From Echinarachnius parma (Eukaryota > Echinodermata > Echinoidea > Clypeasteroida > Echinarachniidae), in the NCBI GenBank assembly GCA_037951105.1, contig JBAMJV010000874.1, positions 248,001 through 312,000 of the forward strand: 64,000 nucleotides of DNA, given 5' to 3'. A model generated the notes under the pieces. The model was not told the DNA's origin and ran no database searches. It worked only from the letters and a program-made list of their open reading frames with translations. This document shows, in pieces, positions 46,101 to 58,100 of this stretch. How positions within the stretch are numbered: position 1 is the first letter of the stretch; every line of letters starts with the position of its first letter. The translations under genes and the position numbers were made by a program.

Positions 46101-49100
46101 GTATGGTTTGAGGCACCACGGGGCACTATAGGTGCCCCCCCCCCCCCCATGAGGCCTACCCTTTTCAGCTAAATGTTTCGTTCCGAACACCCCAAAAATC
46201 CTAAATATTGGCCGTTCCACAGAGACCCCAAATCTTCAATATCGGCTGTTCCACCCGCTCCGCCGTTCCGCTGGTAGTGAATTTAAAAAGCCCCTGAGTT
46301 ACCTCTTTCAAACGTGACGAGGGGCGATATGCTCCGAAACCCCTACATTGGAACCCTGGGGAGGCACATTACCAACAAAAGTTAAAGTCCTTCCGGTGTC
46401 AATCTTAGCACATAAGGCGGCGCCTATCGCCGATTAATAAGCTATATGCCTCACATCTACTAAATGTAGGGCCCCACGCAAGACCACATTTTCAGCTAAA
46501 TGTTTTGTTCCGGATACCCCCAAAATCCTAAATATTGGCCTACAATAGTCATCTAACATCTTGTGTGATTAACTTTCCCTTCTCCATTCTATAAATGATG
46601 AGTACCTGGCTAGTAGGCAGACTTTGGTATGACTTGGTCTGGATTTTAACCCGGGACCTCCGGCGCATGAGGCGGACACTTTAAACGCTTAGCCACCATG
46701 CTCGGTTGGGGAGGCACATACCTACCCAAAATGTTGTCAAGTGCTACCGGGTTGGGTTTAAAAAAAATCAAACTTGACACTCAGTTTTTCATTACCTCAC
46801 AAACAATATTTCTTGAAGCGCCCTCTATACCAAAATTGAACTATCCCTTTACAATATTTAATGCAAGTTGGTTCGTATTATTCATTTGAATTTGGTATAA
46901 TGTATGCATATGTTTATGAACCTCGGACCTCTTTACCAAAACTTAACTACCCCTTTAAAGTGATCTTTTACTCCAAAGTGATGTTTGAGTCTTAAATCGT
47001 AAAATGCCGAACAAAATCCATTAAAATAAACACAGTAGTGATTTAAGACTAATTTTCTGATGCCAAATCTCATTTAGCAGCCAGTATACGCCCCATCCAC
47101 ATTTAGGGTCCAGAATCGGTAGCGTGATTGACACGTGATTGACAATCCACTGGCTTACGTCATGACGCGTCATCTACAGAATTTAGTTCATTAGTCCGTT
47201 CTTTAGATGACGTCACATTTTGGCGAAAAGGGGGCGTTCCCAGGACAACTATATATTTACTAATTTACCCAAAATTGATTAATTTCATGAAAAATGACTG
47301 CCAAATTCCTTTTCTTCAGGAAAAATTACGTATAGAGAGCCGAATTGTGAAAAACATTGACGTGAGAATTAATCACCTGCTCTTCATTGATTTGTAATAC
47401 AATGTTAAAGAGTTCCTAAACGCTTTCTATGTTATCATGAATATCTTCGTAATAAGGGGGATTAAACACAAATGTAAATCCATTGCATTCCTCTGTTACG
47501 AAATGCCCGAATATAAGATACCAGATAGATGTGAAAGCTCCAAGTGATATTGGTTGAATTTGACAAAGTTAATGGGTCACTGTATTCAGGACTACTGTAC
47601 AGATAAAACATTGATTGTATACAATTGATTGTCTGTATTGTTTTGTTTGTTCATATTACATTCATTGTATACATTTGATTGTCTGTATTGTTGTTTTGTT
47701 TGTTCATATTACATTTATTGTATACATTTGATTGTATGTATTGTTGTTTTGTTTGTGCCTATTACATTCATTGTATACATTTGATTGTCTGTAATGTTGT
47801 TCTGTTTGCGCCTATTACATTCATGGTATACAATTGATTGTCTGTATTGTTTTGTTTGTTCATATTACATTCATTGTATACATTTGATTGTCTGTATTGT
47901 TGTTTTGTTTGTTCATATTACATTTATTGTATACATTTGATTGTATGTATTGTTGTTTTGCTTGTGCCTATTACATTCATTGTATACATTTGATTGTCTG
48001 TAATGTTGTTCTGTTTGCGCCTATTACATTCATGGTATACATTTGATTGTCTGTATTGTTGTGTTGTTTGTGCCTATTACATTCATTGTATACATTTGAT
48101 TGTATGTATTGTTGTTTTGTTTGTGCCTATTACATTCATTGTATACATTTGATTGTCTGTATTGTTGTTTTGTTTGTGCCTATTACATTCATTGTATACA
48201 TTTGATTGTCTGTACTGTTGTTTTGTTTGTGCCTATTACATTCAATGGGTGATTTCAAGTATGGTGTTTAAACCTGGTGTTAGTGTTTATTAAACACTAA
48301 ATCGGGCTTAAACACCATACTTGAAATGACTTAGTGTTAGGATGGTGTTAACATGATGACCTCTGATTTCACCGTTGTACAAACTTCCGTTTCCGACAGG
48401 CGGTGTTTATTGATATGGCAATATACTATCGTAGATGGTGTTGAGCTAGTGTTAGTGTTTATTAAACACTAACTGCAGCCTTAACACCGTACTTGAAATG
48501 AGTTGGTGTTAGAGGTTTGACCTCGTACTTCCGGCAGTGCCACGTGGTTGCTGGTGTTTAGCGTCGTCTGCTAATCTGCCCAGTAGTGTTAGTGTTGAGC
48601 ATGTATACGCAAAACTCCATAGAGATAACAACTTCCATAGGGATCGAAATGAAAGTCATTTCAAGTACAGATCGAGCTGGTGTTAGTGTTACTGTTGCTA
48701 GGTGGGCATTAAAATCACAATTCTGAACTGAAATGGTGGTGTTTTCGTTTGTCTAAGCATGTAAAAAGGGTATCAACCTAGATGATTTGTGACATTTTAC
48801 TTAAGTCAAGTTTATGAAACGCAATGAAAATCTTATTTTTTTATGAATGTATTAATTTGAATATCTATAGTAATTTACGCAAATAAGGTCATACAATTCA
48901 TATTTTTACCCATAAATCTGATATTCACATTTTTCACTACATAAATTATTTAGACCATTATTTTGGAATAGAATAATAATTCATCAAAACAAATTGGAAT
49001 AGCCAGTTTCTTCCTTATGTGTTTTATTGTTTTTTATAATGAATTATTTTATGTACATAATTATTTCTTTGTTTTTATACTTCTGCATTTGTATTGTTTG

Positions 49101-52100
49101 TGTTGTTTGTTTCATTTCTAACTATAATTTAACTGTTTGAACGCCAAAACAAACACTACATGTGTAAACCAGACCAAACCAACGATGTATCTATTTTGAA
49201 CGAAAACTTATCTTGGCTAGTTGTTTTGTACACACATCACGAAATTGAGCGATTTTCGGGATTTTGTAACGTGATTTAGTAACGGTAGGTCCGAGCTTTA
49301 CGGTTTGGAGCAATAAAACAAATCTCGGAGGGGGGGGGGGGGGGGGGGAATAATGGCCCCCAGCCTTGTCGAGCCACATGTACAATATCATACAGAGGTG
49401 GTAAATTCCTGTGATTCTTGCAAAATTGTTACCCACTTTTCAGGCAGCTAATTATTTTCGAAACCAGAATGTTTTTTTCTAAATAGGCCTAATTATACGT
49501 TCTAGCTCCCATGTTTTAAAAAAGCCTATGAATGACTGCTACTTTCAAAATACTTAGTTTACACCTTTTCAGTTCGATGTTGAGAATGAGAAAGATCAGA
49601 ATCTTGTTGTCATCAGTTTATATTTGAAACATCGTGATTCATGATGATTATTTGTCCCCCCCCCCCCCCCCCCCCCAACACACACTCCACTAGAGGACCC
49701 TGTACGTAATGTATACACTGACAATTGTTTGTACATGTTTGACATTATTTTTATAAAATCTTGTAATTGAGTTAAAAGCTCTACGAGATTTGTTTTTAAT
49801 AATGGCAACCAAAAAAAAGGGTTACCACATTGGGGACTCGAACCCACTTCTAACAATTAATTTATTGCGTGATACACGTGCGACCGGCCTTACCCACTCC
49901 GCCACAGAATCCCTAATGATCACGTGACAGATTTAATCAAACTATATAACATGTCACGTACTATCGGTATTCACTCGGAACTTGTACCGTGCTGCCACTG
50001 CGAGTTATGCCTTCATCGTCGGCTATGCAAACCGCTAGCGCTAGCGATGTGTCTCTGCGCGCGGCGGGCATTCAATTTTTTAAAGAGAGTCACGCACATT
50101 TCTTGCGAGTTTAGTTACGAATTCCACGAAAAATAGGGAATATCCACTAACATCGTATCGATCAATTGAATGGTTTGAATATTTTCTTCTAATTATGGTA
50201 TTCAATGCATGCATGTGGTAAGTCTTTATTACGATTTGCTCTATAATTCGTAAGCATATGAAAGTTTTCGTCACCATTTTAAAGGGGTTCTGGTGATATT
50301 TGTCTGGTGTTGACTAACACTATCGATCGTTTCGATCCTGATATCGATATTAGGGTTGGTAGCGATTTGGTATGATCGTTTTCGGAAAGTTCGTGACCTC
50401 CTCTTAATCTGGAAGCTGGTGTTTAGCTCAGATTAGAGGCAGTTTTTCATCCTCAACACTAACACTAACCCCAACACCATACTTGAAATCACCCATTGTA
50501 TACATTTGATTGTCTGTAATGTTGTTCTGTTTGTGCCTATTACATTCATTGTATACATTTGATTGTCTGTATTGTTGTGTTGTTTGTGTCTACTACATTC
50601 ATTGTATACATTTGATTGTCTGTATTATTGTTTTGTTTGTGCCTATTTACACTCAATGTATACATTTGATTGTCTGTAATAATGTTCTGTTTGTTTCTAT
50701 TACAGGTAGGTCCCAGACTGGATAGTGTTGTATGTATATTTGAAGCATGGTGGATATCATTTTGGAGTAAGAATGCAATTATCTATGGGAAAACAAGTTT
50801 AGAACTAAATTCTTATATTATGTTCATGATATTATTAACACACTGTGTCATCATTATTAAATACATACATATGGATGTGACATAGATATTAAAGGCAAAG
50901 AGAATTAAGGGGTTTCTGGGACGAGCGCCGTCTAGGGTTTTCTATAGCTCAGTCGGAAGAGCGCCGGTCTAGCAATCCGGAGGTCTCGGGTTCGAATCCC
51001 GTTGGAATCCCATTTTCTTTGCCTTCTTTTAATCACAATATATTTCTGGTCAGTTTCCCTATATGTTTGAATTAATTAAAGGGATATAGTAACTTTGTTG
51101 GTAAGTGCATGGCAACATGCCTGTGACTGAAGAAAGTCGATGAAATGTGTATTTTTGTAATTTGATATGTCCACTGTGTGATGTGTGAAACTTACATGGA
51201 AAGTAAATGTCATATGAGCGAAAATGCAAAGTGATATTTGCTTATTGGACTGACTTTGTACACAGATGAAGTTATCCGGTGGAGATTGTCAAATCTGAAC
51301 ACGGCAATCATAAAATTCTTTGTTACGAAAGAGAAATTCAGAAAACGAAAATCTGTTCAATGCTTGTATAATTGATAATACGAATACAAAGAGGTAAGTG
51401 AGAATGAAGATAGTTCTAAGTACTTTTTGTGGATGTTGACAAGAAGTGTTGGATATGTATCTAATATCACACAATGGTACCATACCATTTAAGTATATCA
51501 TTTTTCTTTGCGTGATGGTCATAAAGACATGTGTACAAACAACACAGGGTGAACATGGAGATGGTTTTGCTTCTTTTTTTAAGACACATCATTTTTAGTA
51601 GGTTATTGTTTCATTCTGTATTTGAAATTGTAATGGTGAGTAACGTATCTACATAATATAGGACCATCAAATAGTACAAAACGAAATATTGTTTAATTTA
51701 TCGCATGAAACATTTTAATATAAGAGATTGGGCTGTACTACTGTGCGTTAGCTGCGTTATCAGATATTGTACTATGATGTGTATTGTAAATTAGACCAGC
51801 ACAAGATACAAATGGAAAACAAATGTATCATGTGATTTCCATTCCAATCATTTCTACAGATTGGGCTGTACTACTGTGGGTTAGCTGCATCACTTTCAAC
51901 CTCTACCTGATCATCATATGGATGGCGAACCCTGGGAGAAGAGAAATGTGAGTTCATTAAACCAGTGCTCCAAATAAGCACAGGCCTGCTGGTCCAGGGC
52001 CACTACAAAGTAGATCTACCTTTGGGCCAACATATTTCATTGATCCTAAATTCCACTGGCCCGAATGCGCAACCAAGTAAAACATAGTTCGTTATATTTG

Positions 52101-55100
52101 TCTTGTGTTTTTTGGTTTGGGGCTATCGGATACAAATTGTGTGCCACTATAATTTTACAACTCTGTTTTTGACTTGCCCGACGAGGCAACAAGGCAAATA
52201 AATTACATTCTTGCATTGCCTAAATATATAATTGGTTTAGAGGGCGCTTCGAGAAACTTTTTGTTTTTGAAGGTAAAGAAAAGGTGTAACATTCGAAAGA
52301 GCACAAGACATACTCAACTTCGCCTGATCAAAGTCGGTTCAGAACAGCTGAAATATCCATAGGTATATCCGATTAAATTAACTGTAGCTTTATAAAATAT
52401 GTTAAAATCATTCACATTTTTGGAAAGATATACCAACAGGTTTGAACATTGTTTTGGATGATATCTCCCAAACATCACAGTCACATGTTTTGAGAAAACA
52501 AATGTACAAACTTGAGGTGTCTGAAGTGCGCCCTCTTGCATTAACATCTGTAACAACTGTAAATGATGTTCAATGATAACTTCCAAGTTTTGGTTAATGA
52601 GATGTTGTTTGACCATAAATGTACCATCCCTTTAAAACCCTTGAAGATAATTGATATATTATAATCGGGATAATGCTAATGTAAATCGCCTAGAGATAAA
52701 ATTGCATCATTGTAGGCCCTATATACATCAAACCTATTACTGCTATTGCAAATTGTTCTCTACCATAACAAGAATCTACCACCTGGTGACATGGGGCCTG
52801 AGTCTATTTGGTGCATGTTTGCCGCTCATAGGGAACCACTATGGACCGGCGGGGGCATGGTGGTAAGCATTCACCATCATTTCATTTAAAGCCTTAGGAA
52901 TCTATTGTTATACAAACTGATGAAGGTTGATAATGTGTGTAATTATGTGATTTCATAAGTCAACTGAGTGATGCGTCAACATTCCATGGTAAATACATGT
53001 CATATGACTGACTAATAAGTGAAAATGCAAAGTGATATTTGCTCACTCATTGCGCTGACTTGGCTTGCAACGAACAGTCACGTGTCATGTGTCACGTTCA
53101 CGTTCACGTTTTGCGCCCTTTCGTGAAATAGGTCACCCAAGTCTACGAAGTGTTGGGTTACGTGACGCAACAGTTTGTTGATATACTATATGCAATTCAT
53201 GAAAGCTCACGTAAATTGGCGCGTGCGTAAAAAAAAAAGAAGTAAATTGTCGTTGAGAAGAGACTAATTCTCGGTAAATGTAATCGTGAACGAACCAGTC
53301 ATACCTATACTGTTATACCAATTATAGGCGTACCCAGGGGGCAGGGGGATGGACACCCCCTACTCCCCCCCCCCCCCCCCCCCCTTAAATGATTCTCAAG
53401 AAATGTCTTGGTCTCGGCCTCGAAATTTGCGATCATTTTCTACGGACACCCCCTACCCACACTTACTTCAATTTGTCTGACGAATTCCCCCCCCCCCCCC
53501 CCTAAACCCACCCATTGAACAAATCCTGGGTACGCCACTGCCTACAAGCAAGTAGCTAGTTCGGATGTCAAATACTTTAATTGATTTATTTAATATTGAT
53601 TGGTTGGTGTGAGTAATTGTTTCATTGATTGATTGATTGATTGAATAATGATTGACTGATTGATTGATTGATTGTTTGTTAGATTAAATGATTGATTTAT
53701 ATATTGACTCGATTCAATCACCATAATAAAACACTATTAATCAAATCATTTTTGTATTACTTTTAAACTCATTGATCACTGCACTCACTCACTCACTTAC
53801 TTGAACATGGCATGCACATACAACGCAGTTAACGGCCACGCGCAGACTACGAGTACGGGAACTTCAAGCGTAATGGTCCGCTGCGTGTAGCAGCAGTTCA
53901 GCTGGAAATCAACATTTGTCAAAATCCACGCACGACACGTCTTTATAAATACTCTAATAACAAGAGAAATAATGCAAGTGGTATGGTTGTACATTACCTA
54001 AATGACAGAAATGCATATTATCGTCTCAGATTACTCTGAATTATGCACGTACATATTATAAACATAATGATTGAAACGATTTGATAAGGGGGTATCGGCA
54101 TTTTCGTTGACATTTTTAAATCTCTTTGTGCGTGTATGTCTAGTCTTAATAACAAGCGCTTGCAATTTTAAAAATCTTGATTAAACACTCACGTCACGTT
54201 TTGGTTAACGCGACACTTCGTGTTTTACCGGCGTGGAAAACAACGAATGGTCGGCCCTACACTTCGTAGATTTGGGTGACCTGTTTCACGAAAGGGTGCA
54301 AAACATGACGTGACCCGTGATACGTGACACATGACTGTTCGCTGGAAGCCCGCTGACTTTGTACACAGCTATAATTAAATCCAGTATACGATAATTACAA
54401 ATCTAAACACTTCAATCACACATATCTTTATAACTGCAGATAAATTCGGAAAACACAAAGCTATTACATCGGTAATACAAATACAATGAGGTTCAATAGA
54501 ACCACTAGAGTTCCAAGTAAATGTTGAGGTTTTGATAATGTTATTATAGATACCTTTATTAAAGTTGATAAAGACATGCACATTTCTAACATTACTTTGT
54601 TTACTTTAAAGGGATTTAGTAACTTTGTTGACATGTGCAAAAAGTAATGAGTGGTTGATACAATGTACATTGTTCTAATCTGATATGTCAACTGGGTGTT
54701 GTGTGAACATGTCTTTATTTAGTGCACGACACGATTTATCCGGATTTCATCGTCCTTTACCTATTACAGTTGGATCCCTGCAGAATATCCTGTTTGGAGA
54801 TTCTTCATGTAAGTTGATAAATCATTATTTGCATTATTTTGGTCTTAAACATTACGTCCAATAACCGTTTATATTGTGTGTAATTAACATCTGCATTAAA
54901 ACTATACAGGCTGGCCCCCACAAAATGGAATGGGGTACTTGCCATAATAAAGAAACATTTCTCTATTGGAAGTGTCAATGGGAAATTACTAGGCGAAATT
55001 TCTATCAGAAATTCCTATGGAAAATTCCTATGGGAATCCTATGGGAAATTCCTATTGGTTTCTATGGGAAAATCTTATTGATTTCTATGGGAAATTACAT

Positions 55101-58100
55101 TAAAAAAAGAAACCATATTTCACTTTCCCTATTAAAATCAATAGAAACCAATATGCCTATGGGTTTTGGATCTATTGGAATTTCGACCTGGTGATGACTA
55201 TAATAGGTTCACGGGATAGGGCATCTTTTACAAAGAAAAAAGGATACCAAGAACAGTCATTTTGGTCGAGTAGTTTTTGTTTCAGGACGTCTGAAGTGAG
55301 ACCATATCAGTTGCCCATTTGTGTCAATTTGTACCGATTTTGTGCCTGATAAATTGCACTTACTGCCCGTCATAGCATTGAGTAACGATCAATGAGTGTG
55401 CCATTGTACGTGCGCATTCGGCCGTATAGAGAGAAGAAGGGGTACTTACATGATGAGTATCTAGATGTGGAAAATGCGCTATACAATTTCCAGTATTATT
55501 TGGTATTTAATATACTTTTCCCCGTCTGTCCATCCTAATTTTCCAGATGGTACGGTCCTCTGTTTATACTCATCTTCCTCATGTTTGTTACCTATGCGTA
55601 CATCTCTTACAAGCTGCGTGACAAGGTGAGTTAAACTCCAAGACATTTTTGTATTATTGGCATTCATATAATGTATTCATTACGAAAGTATACTGTATAC
55701 TAAAGGGAACGAGTAACTTTTTTGACATGTGCAAACAGTGATGAATGGTAGATAAAATGTGATTGTTGTGATCTGATATGTCCACTAAGTAATATGTGAA
55801 CATTTCACGTTAAGTAAATGATATAGGCTATACGGCCGAGTAATGAGCACAAGGTAAAGCTATATTCGCAGACTTATTGCAATCACTTTGTACACAGTTA
55901 TAACTATCCGGTGGATAGTAAAACAAAAATGAACAATTCAACTGTAAATATCGTTTTAACGAAAGGGACATTCAATAAACGAAACGTGCTCTATGCTTCT
56001 TTCGGTAAAATGAATACATCAATGTATGAGGGATCCATTAGAGTTCTAAGTAAGTTTTTTGTAGATGTTGACAATGTTTTCAGATCCCATTAAAGGCTGA
56101 ATAGTAATTCAAGTGGTGGCCATCCAAGCAAGTGCAATCAGAACATCATCGAAATTGGTGGACCGAAACAAGAACATGATGCCCTTGCATGAACAAAGAA
56201 CAAGCATTTTGTATGCCGAGTTGTAAAGTAAAATGTGGAATTGATGACAGGTTTGTGGACCAAAGGACAATAACTTGACCTGACGGCCCAGAGGCCTATG
56301 TTAATGGTTTAGCCCTACCCATTATATGCATGGTGATTTTTTTTTAATAAAAGGGTTGCGTTACTTATTTGAATGCTTGCATATTTCTTGTTTAAGTTTC
56401 GTTTTGGTCAAACTGATTTTTAGTAACCAAAACCTGCACCATAACATTACAAACTAACAATTATATCTCCGCTATGCTCGAAAGGTATACACAATTTCAA
56501 ACGACTAAGTAAAAAGCATGTTATCATTCTAAAAGTCCCGCTTAAATACAAAAGGGCACTCTAAAAAACGCATTGGTTTCACCCTCTCAACCATTTCTTT
56601 TTAAACCAAGTACTTTTGTAAATTTTTGAAAAAGAGTAATCTTCTTCTTTTTCTGAAATTATCAAATAAATGTGGGATCCCACAAACCATGTCTGAGACC
56701 GAGACCTCCTCTTGTTCTTATCATGATTATTATTATATAAATATTGTCCTCTCCCACCTCACCTTGATGCAGATACGCAGCTGGCAGGGCACCTATGACC
56801 CACAGATAGAGAGGAGCAGGCAGCTAATACGAGAGGAGATCAAGCCGTTGCGAGCATATCCCTTTATTTACCTCATACTGGCAACATTTCCTCTCATAAA
56901 CAGGTAACAACAAATAGTAATTGTATTTGTTCACCATTTGCATAATCGACCAAGAAATCATACATAGTTATAACAATACAAAATATAGCACTACTCGGTG
57001 TTGTTGTTCAATATAAAATGTTATCAAACGTAACCAGTCAAAACAAATGCTTTGTACAAGAAAGCAAATAAACTTGCAAAGAAGCTAGGCTTGTGGAATT
57101 TACAAATACACTATTTATGTGTGTAGTCAGTCTTAAAGGGACAGGTCCACTTTTACAAAACGTCTGAACAGCTTTCTGAACAGCCCTCTAATTTGGATTC
57201 TACGAATGAAAAACGAATGCGTCCCTCCATTTAAACTATATATCGGTCAATAAAGGAGTTCAACTGATTTAGCATAATATTACAACAATATAGTACTAAT
57301 TCTCGTAAAGGTATTGTGAAGCCGACATTTGTTAACGTATGTCACGGAAAAAGATCTCAAAAACAAAGAATAGATAATTACATGTAGTCAGTTTAAGCGA
57401 AGTTTGGGTATTTTGCTTGGTAAACGCTCACACATTAGTACTTATGCGTGGTCACGTAGGGGTCATGCATACCGATCTGGCACTCCGTGAAATCTATGTA
57501 CGAACTTACTCACCGGCCGAAAATACGTATGTACCTAATTAACCGACGTCCCTCAGTTTATTCAGTTTTAGGTCTATAACTCCACGAAAAGGAGATTTCA
57601 AGCCCTAATTTTTTCAGGCATGCTATTAAATGACATTTCCTTTCATATAAGACAATAACCTCGCAACTTTTGAATTTTGGCTTGCAAAAGTGGATCTCTC
57701 CCTTTAAAATATATTAAATATTATTTTCTTATTTTACTATTATTTTCATTGATCTTGTTTGTGTAGAATACAGAATGCGATATCGCCAAACAACCCAATC
57801 CTTGCGCTGTACCTCTTACACGCCATGTCTAGCCCCCTCGTGGGACTTGTCAATGCCATTGTGTATGGCCTGGATCCGGAGACTCGCAGCCGCCTCACGT
57901 GGACACAAATAAAGGTTAGTCCAACTCTCTTATATACAGTCAAACCTCTTTCCAAGTTTCCATTACATCATGATAGTTGGTATAAAACCTACATGTAGTT
58001 GGTCTAACCTGGCTTTCTCCTTACAGGGCACCACCACGCAAAGAACAACACAGGGTGTCCGTTCTTGTCACTAAACCTTCGGGGGTGACTAACCAGAACC

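Larger units (their letters stand above)
53071..54341. mobile_element. Element E: 1.27-kb TIR element (CGAACAGTCACGTGTCATG termini)
   Basis: The left arm has GTCACGTGTCATGTGTCACG, GCGCCCTTTCGTGAAATAGG and TCACCCAAGTCTACGAAGTG. The right arm mirrors it with CACTTCGTAGATTTGGGTGA, CCTGTTTCACGAAAGGGTGC and GTGACACATGACTGTTCG. Arms of about 105 bp. It contains a second nested hAT-like element and a GATT microsatellite. Non-coding. Confidence 0.75.
52930..54620. repeat. Intronic repeat F, copy 2, split by element E
   Basis: CAACTGAGTGATGCGTCAACATT and GCAAAGTGATATTTGCTCACTCATTGCGCTGACT precede element E; GACTTTGTACACAGCTATAATTAAATCC and ACACAAAGCTATTACATCGGTAATACAAATACAATGAGG follow it, restoring the order seen in copy 1. 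Confidence 0.5.

Noticed and set aside
50944..51015. Functional tRNA-Ala gene
   Set aside because: Mismatches in the acceptor, anticodon and T stems, and a second copy with the same defects plus shared flank, point to a dispersed tRNA-like element.
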